Source of the DNA: Streptomyces sp. 1-11
GTDB taxonomy: Bacteria; Actinomycetota; Actinomycetes; Streptomycetales; Streptomycetaceae
Assembly (NCBI RefSeq): GCF_007176755.1
Contig: NZ_BJTV01000013.1
Coordinates: 62,001-126,000, forward strand
Direction: 5' to 3'
Length of the DNA stretch: 64,000 bases
Positions 10,822 through 19,000 of the stretch are shown here, one piece after another. Each line of letters starts with the position of its first letter. Position 1 is the stretch's first letter. The translations under genes were made by a program, and so were the position numbers. The notes under the pieces were generated by a model, which was not told the origin of the DNA, did no database searches, and was given only the letters and a program-made list of their open reading frames with translations.

Positions 10822-11277
10822 ATGGGACGGCTCGGAAGCCGACGGCTCGCAGGATCCCGGCGGGGGGCGAGGCTCTTGGCGCTCGGACTGGCACTGTCCG
10901 CGACGCTGCTGATGGCCGGCTGTGCCCGTACGGGCGGCGCGAACCCCTCCACGGGCGGCCCCGGTGCCCCCAGCGGCTCCGGCCACGCGGCGCACGACTC
11001 GGCCGCCCCCTCGCCGTCGTCCGACGCCGAGCTGTGCGCCGAGAGCGTCGCCCGCTGGTCACGGAAGGTGCTCGACAGCGGCACCTACGGGGACTACCAG
11101 TCGATGGGGCTGTCCAACGGCCAGTACGAGATCCTGCGGGCCGTCGTGGACGCGGCGCGGGCGGCCGAGCGGCGTCAAGGGGCGGACGCGGCGGACGAGT
11201 TGATCGCCCGTCGGGCGCGTGCGGCGTGCGCAGACCGGTATCGGCACGGCGTTCCGAGCGGAGGGCCCTGGCGATGA
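10822..11277 (+). CDS. small lipoprotein
   Basis: 151 residues. A basic n-region, a hydrophobic stretch and the lipobox LMAGC (Cys34) predict a lipoprotein processed by Lgt and signal peptidase II; lgt is at 50.1-51.2 kb. A Gly/Ser/Pro linker (35-62) precedes a ~85-residue helical domain (DAELCAESVARWSRKVLDSGTYGDYQSMGLSNGQYEIL). Two further cysteines in the mature domain (CAES and ACAD) could form a disulfide. No family is recognised. It is coupled to the next gene by an ATGA overlap, so the two probably act together at the membrane. Confidence 0.8.
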   Translation: MGRLGSRRLAGSRRGARLLALGLALSATLLMAGCARTGGANPSTGGPGAPSGSGHAAHDSAAPSPSSDAELCAESVARWSRKVLDSGTYGDYQSMGLSNGQYEILRAVVDAARAAERRQGADAADELIARRARAACADRYRHGVPSGGPWR

Positions 11278-11882
11278 GCGGCACGGGGCCCCTGGAGCCC
11301 GGCGAGGGCACGCGCGCGTGGGACGCCGTGGAATGGGAGGCCGCCGGACGACGGCGCGCACCGCTCGCGGCCCTGTACGCCCGTCACCGCCGCGCCGCCC
11401 TCGCCGCCGCCGCGGCGGTGGTCGCCGTCGCGGGCGGCGGCTACCTCTACGCGACCCGCCCACCGCACCCGCCGCCGTCCCAAGTGCCCTACATGGCACA
11501 GGCGATGACGATCTCTTACCTGCGGGACGGGACCGCCGGGGCCGGGGTGCCGGCCCGCGGATTCCGCTTCGAGGTGCTGCTGACCGTGGACGCGGGACCG
11601 CCCATCACCGTCAGCCGGGTGGGCCAGCCCTACGCCGGGCTCCGGCTGACGACCGAGCCGCGCACCCCGTTCCGGACAAAGGCGGGCTCTCCCCGCAAGA
11701 TCACCATAACCATGGACGTGACGGAATGCGGAAAGGTGCCGAAGGACGCCGGACTGCCTTTCCTTGAAGTAACTCTGCGTAATACGCGCGCAATACAGAA
11801 TCAGAGTTTCATCCTCGGCCGGCGGTACGCCCAGCACCTCTCCAAGGGCCTGAAAGTCGCCTGCAGCAACAGCCTCAGGTAA
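11274..11882 (+). CDS. single-pass membrane protein, partner of the upstream lipoprotein
   Basis: 202 residues. ATGA overlap with the lipoprotein gene. After ~45 cytoplasmic residues there is one transmembrane helix (AALAAAAAVVAVAGGGYLYA, ~44-63), then an extracellular domain of ~140 residues with alternating beta-type pattern (FRFEVLLTVDAGPPITV, RKITITMDVTECGKVP) and two cysteines. The layout is typical of actinomycete envelope proteins, some annotated as Tat-pathway domain proteins. Function unknown. Codon use at the 3' end (after ~11760) is less GC-rich than the neighbours. Confidence 0.75.
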   Translation: MSGTGPLEPGEGTRAWDAVEWEAAGRRRAPLAALYARHRRAALAAAAAVVAVAGGGYLYATRPPHPPPSQVPYMAQAMTISYLRDGTAGAGVPARGFRFEVLLTVDAGPPITVSRVGQPYAGLRLTTEPRTPFRTKAGSPRKITITMDVTECGKVPKDAGLPFLEVTLRNTRAIQNQSFILGRRYAQHLSKGLKVACSNSLR

Positions 11883-12170
11883 TCACCAAAACCCCTGAGA
11901 CACCTGAACGGATCACGGACCGTCCTGCGGATTCTCACCATGCGGACGGGGCGAATCGGCTTGAATTCCGGCGTTCTCCCCACGGCGTACCGCTCTGCAT
12001 TACCCCGTGTCATAACAAGAGCGTCACAGCATCGGTCAGACCCTCCTTACGTTCCCCACACACGCCTAGAGTCACGGCCAGTCACCGCGCAGCTGGATTC
12101 CCTCTTCGGCCCGGCGCAGCGGCTCGACCGCCTCCACGGGGAAGCGGCCGTTCTGGGGAAAGGACTGATC
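11883..12170. other. upstream region of the liv operon
   Basis: 288 bases without a gene. It is AT-richer than its surroundings (for example 11950-12010 and 12003-12020) and must contain the operon promoter, but I could not pick a -35/-10 pair with confidence. A strong ribosome-binding site (GGGGAAAGGA, 12154-12163) precedes the GTG at 12171. Confidence 0.4.
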
Positions 12171-13409
12171 GTGCGTCAACGTTCGCTCATCGCCATCACC
12201 GCCGCCCTGGCGGCGGGAGCACTCACCCTCACCGCCTGCGGCTCGCGCGACAGCGGCGACAAGGGCTCGGACTCCGGCAACGGTGGTGGCACCACCGTCG
12301 TCATCGGCGTCGACGCCCCGCTGACCGGCGACCTGTCCGCGCTCGGCCTGGGTATCAGGAACTCCGTTGACCTGGCGGCCAAGCAGGCCAACAAGAAGAA
12401 CTACGTCAAGGGCGTCACCTTCAAGATCGAGGCGAAGGACGACCAGGCGCAGCCCTCCTCCGGCCAGACGAACGCCACCGGCTTCGTCGGCGAGAAGGAC
12501 GTCCTCGGTGTCGTCGGCCCGCTGAACTCCTCCGTGGCCCAGTCGATGCAGAAGGTCTTCGACGACGCGAAGCTGGTCGAGGTCTCCCCGGCGAACACCA
12601 GCCCGGACCTGACCCAGGGCCCGGACTGGCGGAAGTCGAAGACGCGCCAGTACAAGTCGTACTTCCGTACCGCGACCACGGACGCCATCCAGGGCCCGTT
12701 CGCCGCCCAGTACGTCTTCAACAAGGCCAAGAGGACCAAGGCCTTCGTCATCGACGACAAGAAGACCTACGGCGCCGGCCTGGCCGGGACGTTCACCGAC
12801 GAGTTCAAGAAGCTCGGCGGCAAGATCGTCGGCACCGAGCACATCAACCCCGACACCAAGGACTTCTCCGCGGTCGCCACCAAGGTGAAGAACTCCGGTG
12901 CACAGGTCGTCTACTACGGCGGCGAGTACCCGCAGGCCGGTCCGCTGAGCAAGCAGATCAAGGCCGCCGGCGCGAAGGTCCCGCTGGTCGGCGGTGACGG
13001 CATCTACGCCGACGACTTCATCAAGCTGGCCGGCGCCTCCGGCACCGGTGACCTGGCCACCTCGGTCGGCGCGCCGGTGGAGACGCTCGACTCCGCCAAG
13101 GAGTTCGTCGACAACTACAAGGCGGCGGGCTACAAGGAGGCGTACGCGGCGTACGGCGGCTACTCCTACGACTCGGCGTGGTCGATCATCGAGGCCGTGA
13201 AGAAGGTCGTCGACGACAACGGCGGCAAGCTGCCGTCCGACGCCCGCGCGAAGGTCACCGCCGCGATGCAGAACGTCTCCTTCGACGGCGTGACCGGCAA
13301 GGTCTCCTTCGACGAGTATGGTGACGCGACCAACAAGCAGCTGACCGTGTACTCCGTCACGGGCGGTGCGTGGAAGTCCGTGGAGTCCGGCACCTACAAC
13401 GGCAGCTGA
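12171..13409 (+). CDS. livJ: branched-chain amino acid ABC transporter, substrate-binding lipoprotein
   Basis: 412 residues from the GTG at 12171. Lipobox LTACG (Cys23) anchors it outside the membrane. The mature part begins VVIGVDAPLTGDLSALGLGIRNSVDLA, the standard N-terminal lobe of the periplasmic-binding fold type I family (Peripla_BP_6), with GVVGPLNSSVAQS, IDDKKTYGAGLAGTF and YYGGEYPQAGPL further on. It captures Leu/Ile/Val or similar amino acids and delivers them to LivHM. First gene of livJHMGF. A strong hairpin follows it, which should make the binding protein more abundant than the permease components. Confidence 0.92.
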   Translation: MRQRSLIAITAALAAGALTLTACGSRDSGDKGSDSGNGGGTTVVIGVDAPLTGDLSALGLGIRNSVDLAAKQANKKNYVKGVTFKIEAKDDQAQPSSGQTNATGFVGEKDVLGVVGPLNSSVAQSMQKVFDDAKLVEVSPANTSPDLTQGPDWRKSKTRQYKSYFRTATTDAIQGPFAAQYVFNKAKRTKAFVIDDKKTYGAGLAGTFTDEFKKLGGKIVGTEHINPDTKDFSAVATKVKNSGAQVVYYGGEYPQAGPLSKQIKAAGAKVPLVGGDGIYADDFIKLAGASGTGDLATSVGAPVETLDSAKEFVDNYKAAGYKEAYAAYGGYSYDSAWSIIEAVKKVVDDNGGKLPSDARAKVTAAMQNVSFDGVTGKVSFDEYGDATNKQLTVYSVTGGAWKSVESGTYNGS

Positions 13410-13434
13410 CCCACACACACCCGCATCACCTGAG

Positions 13435-13470
13435 CCGCGCGGGGCGCTGTTCCACTGGCGCCCCGCGCGG
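13435..13470 (+). terminator. intercistronic hairpin after the binding-protein gene
   Basis: Perfect 13-bp stem, ccgcgcggggcgc (13435-13447) with gcgccccgcgcgg (13458-13470), 10-base loop. It sits inside the operon between livJ and livH. Likely roles are 3'-end stabilisation of the livJ mRNA and partial termination. Confidence 0.75.
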
Positions 13471-13523
13471 ACTCGCATCCGGCTTCATCCGTCGAACTTT
13501 CCGAACGTCTCGGAGGACATGCG

Positions 13524-14456
13524 GTGAACGAACTGCCGCAGCAGCTGGTCAACGGCCTGCTACTAGGATCCATGTACGGGCTGGTCGCCATCGGCTACAC
13601 GATGGTCTATGGCATTGTCCAGCTCATCAACTTCGCCCACGGCGAGATATTCATGACCGGCGCGTTCGGCGCGCTCACGGTCTACGCGTACATCCTTCCC
13701 GACGGCACCTCCATGTGGGTGGCCCTGCCGCTGATGCTCGTCGGGGCCGTCCTCGTCGCCGTCACGGTCGCCGTCGGGGCGGAGCGGTTCGCCTACCGCC
13801 CGCTGCGCACCGCCCCGCGCCTCGCGCCGCTCATCACCGCCATCGGCCTCTCGCTGGCCCTGCAGCAGGCGGTGTGGGCCTGGTACCCGGGCGCCAAGTC
13901 CGCCCGTACCTTCCCGAGCATCCCGGGCGGCCCCTTCGAGATCGGCAATGTCACCATCCAGACCGGTGATGTCTTCCTGGTCGCCGCGGCACCGATCAGC
14001 ATGGGGATCCTCGCCTACTTCGTGATGCGGACCCGCACCGGCCGCGGCATGCAGGCCACCGCGCAGGACCCTGACACCGCGAAGCTGATGGGCGTCAACA
14101 CCGACCGCATCATCGTGATCGCGTTCGCCCTGGGCGCCGCTTTCGCCGCCGTCGGTTCGGTGGCCTACGGCCTGAAGTACGGTCAGATCGACTTCCGCAT
14201 GGGCTTCATCCTCGGTCTGAAGGCGTTCACCGCGGCCGTCCTCGGCGGTATCGGCAACATCTACGGCGCCATGCTCGGCGGCCTCGTCCTCGGTGTCGCC
14301 GAGGCCCTGTCCACTGCCTACATCGCGGACATCCCCGGCATGGACAAGTTCGGCAGCCAGTCCTGGGCAGACGTCTGGGCGTTCGTACTCCTCATCCTCG
14401 TGCTGCTGTTCAGGCCACAGGGCCTGCTCGGCGAGCGCGTCGCGGACAGGGCGTGA
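13524..14456 (+). CDS. livH: branched-chain amino acid ABC transporter permease LivH
   Basis: 310 residues, GTG at 13524 with GGAGGA at 13512-13517. Family signatures are LVNGLLLGSMYGLVAIGYTMVYGIVQLINFAHGE at the N-terminus, AFRPLR-type segment FAYRPLRTAPRLAPLI, and the coupling segment GRGMQATAQDPDTAKLMGVN. The C-terminal end is GLKAFTAAVLGGIGNIYGAMLGGLVLGVAE. About eight membrane helices. It pairs with LivM to form the translocation channel. Its stop overlaps a possible GTG start of livM (GTGA). Confidence 0.93.
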   Translation: MNELPQQLVNGLLLGSMYGLVAIGYTMVYGIVQLINFAHGEIFMTGAFGALTVYAYILPDGTSMWVALPLMLVGAVLVAVTVAVGAERFAYRPLRTAPRLAPLITAIGLSLALQQAVWAWYPGAKSARTFPSIPGGPFEIGNVTIQTGDVFLVAAAPISMGILAYFVMRTRTGRGMQATAQDPDTAKLMGVNTDRIIVIAFALGAAFAAVGSVAYGLKYGQIDFRMGFILGLKAFTAAVLGGIGNIYGAMLGGLVLGVAEALSTAYIADIPGMDKFGSQSWADVWAFVLLILVLLFRPQGLLGERVADRA

Positions 14457-14461
14457 CACCG

Positions 14462-16315
14462 ATGACCACACAGACCACCGCATCCGAGACCCCGGAGACC
14501 CCGGAGACCGCGAGCGCTCCCGCGGCCGCGCGGACCGGCCTCATCGGCCTGCCCACCGCGTTCGGCCGGGCCCTCGCCACCGGCGGCGGCGCCCTGACGA
14601 TCGTCTCCACCTTCCTCGCCTGGACCTGGACCGCCGATTTCCCCGGCGACCTCACCGTCTACGGCTACCCGGGCGGCCTGCAGGTCCTCGTCCTGATCGG
14701 CGGCGTCCTCACCACCCTGTTCGGCCTCGCCTCCTACGGCGTCAAGGGCCTCGGCTGGCTCACCCCCGGCAGCGCCGACAGCGCCGTGAAGACGGCCGCG
14801 CTCGGCACCTTCGCCACCGCCTGGTACACCGTCATCGCCATCAGCGCGAAGCTCGGCGGTGTGGTCAACCTGGAGCCCGGCGGCTACGTCGTCGCCGTCG
14901 CCACGCTGGCCGCCCTGGTCGGCGCCCTGGCCCTGCCGTTCGAGCGGCCGGCCCCGGACCCCATCGACCCCGACGACTCCTCCTGGGAGAAGTTCCGGCA
15001 CGCCCGCCGCCAGGACTGGAGCACCTTCAAGGCGGCCTTCGCCGCCGAGGCCCCGGCCCCGGCCCCGGCCCCGGCCCGGAAGCTGCCCGCCTACGCCGAG
15101 ATCCTCGTCATCGTCGCTGCCATGGCGCTCGGCCTGCTGGTCTTCACCTACGGCATCGGCACCGAGTACGACGAGCTGTTCATCGGCTTCCTGATCACCG
15201 CCGGTTTCGGCTTCGGCGCGCTCGCCAAGGCCGGGCTCGTGGCCCGGGTCTCGGCGATCACCGCGCGGCACCGCAACATCACCATGACCGGCGCCTTCCT
15301 CGCCGCGGCCGCCTTCCCCTTCACCCAGTCCGACGACCAGTACGCGACGATCGGCGTCTACATCCTGATCTTCGCCACCGTCGCGCTCGGCCTGAACATC
15401 GTCGTCGGCCTCGCCGGCCTGCTCGACCTCGGTTACGTCGCCTTCCTCGGTGTCGGCGCCTACACCGCGGCCCTGGTCTCCGGTTCGTCGTCCTCGCCGC
15501 TGCACGTCAACATGCCGTTCTGGGCCTCGGCGCTGTGCGGCGCCGCCGTCGCCATGGTGTTCGGCGTCCTGATCGGCGCCCCGACCCTGCGGCTGCGCGG
15601 CGACTACCTCGCCATCGTGACGCTCGGCTTCGGTGAGATCTTCCGCATCACCGTCCTCAACATGGACGGCACCTCGGGCCCGGACGTCACCAACGGCTCC
15701 AACGGCATCTCCTCGATCCCGAACCTGAACATCCTCGGCTTCGACTTCGGTCAGGAGCACCAGCTCTTCGGCGCCACCGTCGGCCGGTTCGCGAACTACT
15801 TCCTGCTGATGCTGCTCATCACGCTCATCGTCGTGGTGGTGTTCCGGCGCAGCAGCGACTCCCGCATCGGCCGCGCCTGGATCGCCATCCGCGAGGACGA
15901 GACGGCGGCGCTCGCCATGGGCATCAACGGCTTCCGGGTCAAGCTCATCGCCTTCGCCCTGGGCGCCTGCATGGCCGGCCTCGCCGGTTCCGTCCAGGCC
16001 CACGTCACCTACACGGTGACCCCGGAGCAGTACCAGTTCGCCCATGTGGTGCCGCCCAACTCGGCGTTCCTGCTGGCCGCAGTCGTGCTCGGCGGCATGG
16101 GCACCATCTCCGGCCCGCTGGTCGGCGCCTCGCTGCTGTACCTGATCCCGGCCAAGCTCCAGTTCCTGGGCGACTACCAGCTGTTCGCCTTCGGTGTCGC
16201 GCTCGTCCTGCTGATGCGCTTCCGCCCCGAGGGCCTCATCCCCAACCGGCGCCGCCAGCTCGAATTCCACGAAGAGACCGAAGCGCCCGCCGTCCTCAGC
16301 AAGGCAGGGGCCTGA
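14462..16315 (+). CDS. livM: branched-chain amino acid ABC transporter permease LivM, long form
   Basis: 617 residues from ATG 14462; a GTG at 14453 overlapping the livH stop is an alternative. The conserved LivM domain is only the C-terminal half (about 300-600): LNIVVGLAGLLDLGYVAFLGVGAYTAAL, GDYLAIVTLGFGEIFRITVLNMDGTSGP, IRENE-like IREDETAALAMGIN and VVLGGMGTISGPLVGA. The N-terminal ~290 residues hold about six extra hydrophobic segments plus a short APAPAPAPA linker. Typical LivM proteins are 300-430 residues, so this is an extended version. I recall similar long forms in other streptomycetes, so it is probably genuine and not a fusion artefact. Confidence 0.9.
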   Translation: MTTQTTASETPETPETASAPAAARTGLIGLPTAFGRALATGGGALTIVSTFLAWTWTADFPGDLTVYGYPGGLQVLVLIGGVLTTLFGLASYGVKGLGWLTPGSADSAVKTAALGTFATAWYTVIAISAKLGGVVNLEPGGYVVAVATLAALVGALALPFERPAPDPIDPDDSSWEKFRHARRQDWSTFKAAFAAEAPAPAPAPARKLPAYAEILVIVAAMALGLLVFTYGIGTEYDELFIGFLITAGFGFGALAKAGLVARVSAITARHRNITMTGAFLAAAAFPFTQSDDQYATIGVYILIFATVALGLNIVVGLAGLLDLGYVAFLGVGAYTAALVSGSSSSPLHVNMPFWASALCGAAVAMVFGVLIGAPTLRLRGDYLAIVTLGFGEIFRITVLNMDGTSGPDVTNGSNGISSIPNLNILGFDFGQEHQLFGATVGRFANYFLLMLLITLIVVVVFRRSSDSRIGRAWIAIREDETAALAMGINGFRVKLIAFALGACMAGLAGSVQAHVTYTVTPEQYQFAHVVPPNSAFLLAAVVLGGMGTISGPLVGASLLYLIPAKLQFLGDYQLFAFGVALVLLMRFRPEGLIPNRRRQLEFHEETEAPAVLSKAGA

Positions 16316-16320
16316 ACACC

Positions 16321-17268
16321 ATGACCACCGACACCACCACCCAGGACGCCGCACCCGGCGCGTCCGCCCCCGGCGAGGTCGTGCTCGACGCCCGCGGCGT
16401 CACGATGCGCTTCGGCGGCCTGACCGCCGTGCGGGGCGTCGACCTCACCGTCAACAGCGGCGAGATCGTCGGTCTGATCGGCCCCAACGGCGCCGGCAAG
16501 ACCACCTTCTTCAACTGCCTGACAGGCCTGTACGTGCCCACCGAGGGCGAGGTCCGCTACAAGGGCGACGTCCTGCCGCCGAAGTCCTTCAAGGTCACCG
16601 CGGCCGGCATCGCCCGCACCTTCCAGAACATCCGCCTGTTCGCCAACATGACGGTCCTGGAGAACGTGCTCGTCGGCCGGCACACCCGCACCAAGGAGGG
16701 CCTGTGGTCCGCGCTGCTGCGCGGACCGGGCTTCCACCGCGCGGAGAAGGCCTCCCGCGAGCGGGCCATGGAGCTGCTGGCGTTCGTGGGTCTGGAGAAG
16801 AAGGCCGAGCACCTGGCCCGCAACCTCCCCTACGGCGAGCAGCGCAAGCTGGAGATCGCCCGCGCGCTGGCCAGCGAGCCCGGTCTGCTGCTCCTCGACG
16901 AGCCGACGGCCGGCATGAACCCGCAGGAGACCCGGGCCACCGAGGAACTGGTCTTCGCCATCCGGGACATGGGCATCGCCGTCCTCGTCATCGAGCACGA
17001 CATGCGCTTCATCATGAACCTGTGCGACCGGGTGGCCGTGCTCGTGCAGGGCGAGAAGCTGATCGAGGGCGACAGCGCGACCGTCCAGGGCGACGAGCGG
17101 GTCGTCGCCGCCTACCTCGGCGAGCCGTTCGAGGAGGCTCCCGGCGACGAGGAGGCGGCCGAGGTCGAGGCGGCCGAGGCGCAGGCCGGGGCCGCGGCGG
17201 ACACCGCGACCACGACGGACGCCGACACCACGACGGACGCCGCGCCCGGCAAGGAGAACGACCGATGA
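16321..17268 (+). CDS. livG: branched-chain amino acid ABC transporter ATPase LivG
   Basis: 315 residues. Walker A GPNGAGKTT, Q-loop in ARTFQNIRLF, the LivG-type signature YGEQRKLEIARALASEP, Walker B LLLLDEPTAGMNP and the H-loop IEHDM are all present. Compared with the usual ~255 residues there is a ~60-residue Glu/Ala then Asp/Thr-rich C-terminal tail (GDEEAAEVEAAEAQAG...). One of the two ATPases energising LivHM. Stop overlaps the livF start (ATGA at 17265). Confidence 0.93.
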   Translation: MTTDTTTQDAAPGASAPGEVVLDARGVTMRFGGLTAVRGVDLTVNSGEIVGLIGPNGAGKTTFFNCLTGLYVPTEGEVRYKGDVLPPKSFKVTAAGIARTFQNIRLFANMTVLENVLVGRHTRTKEGLWSALLRGPGFHRAEKASRERAMELLAFVGLEKKAEHLARNLPYGEQRKLEIARALASEPGLLLLDEPTAGMNPQETRATEELVFAIRDMGIAVLVIEHDMRFIMNLCDRVAVLVQGEKLIEGDSATVQGDERVVAAYLGEPFEEAPGDEEAAEVEAAEAQAGAAADTATTTDADTTTDAAPGKENDR

Positions 17269-17981
17269 CCGCACTGCTCGAAGTAGAGGACCTGCGCGTC
17301 GCCTACGGCAAGATCGAGGCCGTCAAGGGCATCTCCTTCAAGGTCGAGGCCGGCCAGGTGGTCACCCTCATCGGCACCAACGGCGCCGGCAAGACGACCA
17401 CCCTGCGCACGCTCTCCGGTCTGCTCAAGCCGGTCGGCGGGCAGATCCGGTTCAACGGCAGGTCGCTGAAGAAGATCCCCGCGCACCAGGTGGTGTCGCT
17501 GGGGCTCGCCCACTCCCCCGAGGGGCGGCACATCTTCCCGCGGATGACCATCGAGGACAACCTGCGCCTCGGCGCGTTCCTGCGCAGCGACAAGCCGGGC
17601 ATCGAGAAGGACATCCAGCGCGCCTACGACCTCTTCCCCATCCTCGGGGAGCGAAGGAAGCAGGCCGCCGGCACCCTCTCCGGCGGCGAGCAGCAGATGC
17701 TGGCGATGGGCCGGGCGCTGATGTCCCAGCCCAAGCTGCTGATGCTGGACGAGCCCTCGATGGGTCTGTCGCCGATCATGATGCAGAAGATCATGGCGAC
17801 CATCGCCGAGCTGAAGTCGCAGGGCACGACGATCCTGCTGGTCGAGCAGAACGCCCAGGCGGCGCTCTCGCTCGCCGACCAGGGTCACGTCATGGAGGTC
17901 GGCAACATCGTCCTCTCCGGCACCGGCCGCGACCTGCTGCACGACGAGTCCGTGCGCAAGGCGTACCTCGGCGAGGACTGA
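17265..17981 (+). CDS. livF: branched-chain amino acid ABC transporter ATPase LivF
   Basis: 238 residues, full LivF length. Walker A GTNGAGKTT, the LivF hallmark HSPEGRHIFPRMTIEDNL, signature LSGGEQQMLAMGRALM, Walker B LLMLDEPSMGLSP and H-loop VEQNA. It forms the heterodimeric ATPase with LivG. Translationally coupled to livG by an ATGA overlap. Last gene of the operon, followed by a strong terminator. Confidence 0.94.
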   Translation: MTALLEVEDLRVAYGKIEAVKGISFKVEAGQVVTLIGTNGAGKTTTLRTLSGLLKPVGGQIRFNGRSLKKIPAHQVVSLGLAHSPEGRHIFPRMTIEDNLRLGAFLRSDKPGIEKDIQRAYDLFPILGERRKQAAGTLSGGEQQMLAMGRALMSQPKLLMLDEPSMGLSPIMMQKIMATIAELKSQGTTILLVEQNAQAALSLADQGHVMEVGNIVLSGTGRDLLHDESVRKAYLGED

Positions 17982-18001
17982 CCGCCGCGGACGCCGGACA
18001 C

Positions 18002-18042
18002 GACGAGGCCCGCGCCCCCTTCTCCGGGGCGCGGGCCTCGTC
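18002..18042. terminator. bidirectional terminator, liv operon / response regulator
   Basis: A perfect 17-bp stem (18002-18018 with 18026-18042) and a 7-base loop, lying between convergent livF and the response regulator gene. Confidence 0.85.
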
Positions 18043-18056
18043 CCGTACTGCCGCGG

Positions 18057-18716
18057 TCAGCTCTTCTTCGAGGCCTTCTTCTCCTCGTTGTCCGCGATGA
18101 CCGCCTCGGCGACCTGCTGCATCGACAGGCGCCGGTCCATCGACGTCTTCTGGATCCAGCGGAACGCGGCCGGCTCGGTCAGCCCGTACTCCGTCTGCAG
18201 GACGGACTTCGCGCGGTCCACCAGCTTGCGGGTCTCCAGCCGCTGGGTGAGGTCCGCGACCTCCTTCTCCAGCTCCCGCAGCTCGGTGAAGCGGGACACC
18301 GCCATCTCGATCGCCGGGACGACGTCGCTCTTGCTGAACGGCTTCACCAGGTAGGCCATGGCGCCGGCGTCGCGGGCCCGCTCCACCAGGTCGCGCTGCG
18401 AGAACGCGGTGAGCATCAGGACCGGGGCGATGGACTCCTCGGCGATCTTCTCGGCCGCGGAGATGCCGTCGAGCTTGGGCATCTTCACGTCCAGGATCAC
18501 CAGGTCCGGGCGGTGCTCGCGGGCGAGCTCCACCGCCTGCTCGCCGTCCCCGGCCTCGCCGACGACGGTGTAGCCCTCCTCCTCCAGCATCTCTTTGAGG
18601 TCGAGCCGGATCAGGGCCTCGTCCTCGGCGATGACGACACGGGTCGTCAGCGGAGGCACGTGCGACTTGTCGTCGTCGGGCACGTCAACGGGCTGGGGCG
18701 ACTCGGGGGAGGTCAC
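18057..18716 (-). CDS. ANTAR-domain response regulator, PdtaR type
   Basis: 219 residues from the GTG at 18716 (AAGGAG upstream). A receiver domain (about 25-145) has VVIAEDEALIRLDLKEMLEE, the phosphoacceptor Asp76 in LVILDVKMP, and LTAFSQ and KPF motifs. A coiled-coil linker (FTELRELEKEVADLTQRLETRKLVDRAK) leads to a C-terminal ANTAR domain (LVDRAKSVLQTEYGLTEPAAFRWIQKTSMDRRLSMQQVAEAVI). ANTAR regulators bind paired hairpins in RNA and act by antitermination when phosphorylated. The partner kinase (PdtaS in mycobacteria) is not in this window. The N-terminal ~22 residues are a poorly conserved acidic extension. Confidence 0.93.
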   Translation of the reverse strand: MTSPESPQPVDVPDDDKSHVPPLTTRVVIAEDEALIRLDLKEMLEEEGYTVVGEAGDGEQAVELAREHRPDLVILDVKMPKLDGISAAEKIAEESIAPVLMLTAFSQRDLVERARDAGAMAYLVKPFSKSDVVPAIEMAVSRFTELRELEKEVADLTQRLETRKLVDRAKSVLQTEYGLTEPAAFRWIQKTSMDRRLSMQQVAEAVIADNEEKKASKKS

Positions 18717-18819
18717 TCGGGCTCCTTGTTGCGAGGCAGGTCGGTACTGCTGACAAGAGCCTACCTAGCTGCGGTAAGGTGGTCAGGCAGCGGGTCGAGG
18801 TCAACCTTCGATTCACCGG

Positions 18820-18894
18820 GCCCCGGTAGCCCAATTGGCAGCAGGCGATGGATTCAAAACCCATACAGTGTCGGTTCGAGTCCGACCCGGGGCA
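18820..18894 (+). tRNA. tRNA-Leu-like, anticodon CAA, short variable loop (class I shape)
   Basis: Acceptor arms GCCCCGG (18820-18826) and CCGGGGC (18887-18893) pair perfectly; discriminator A 18894. T-arm GTCGG-TTCGAGT-CCGAC (18870-18886) is perfect. The anticodon arm is ATGGA-TTCAAAA-CCCAT (18848-18864) with one A-C mismatch at the loop-closing pair; the anticodon is CAA (18855-18857), with T before and A after as required. The D-arm is a weak 3-bp stem with a long loop. The variable region is only five bases (ACAGT). Genuine tRNA-Leu are class II with a long variable arm, so the identity Leu rests on the anticodon alone. CCA is not encoded; a TTTT run follows at 18896-18899. Confidence 0.75.
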
Positions 18895-19000
18895 CTTTTC
18901 CTTCGATCTGAAGGTCGTCACCCAAAAGCGGATCTCCGCGTTCTCGTGAATTCCCGTTCTTCGCCGCATGTCGCCGCGACCACCGTCACAGAGTGGCCGG

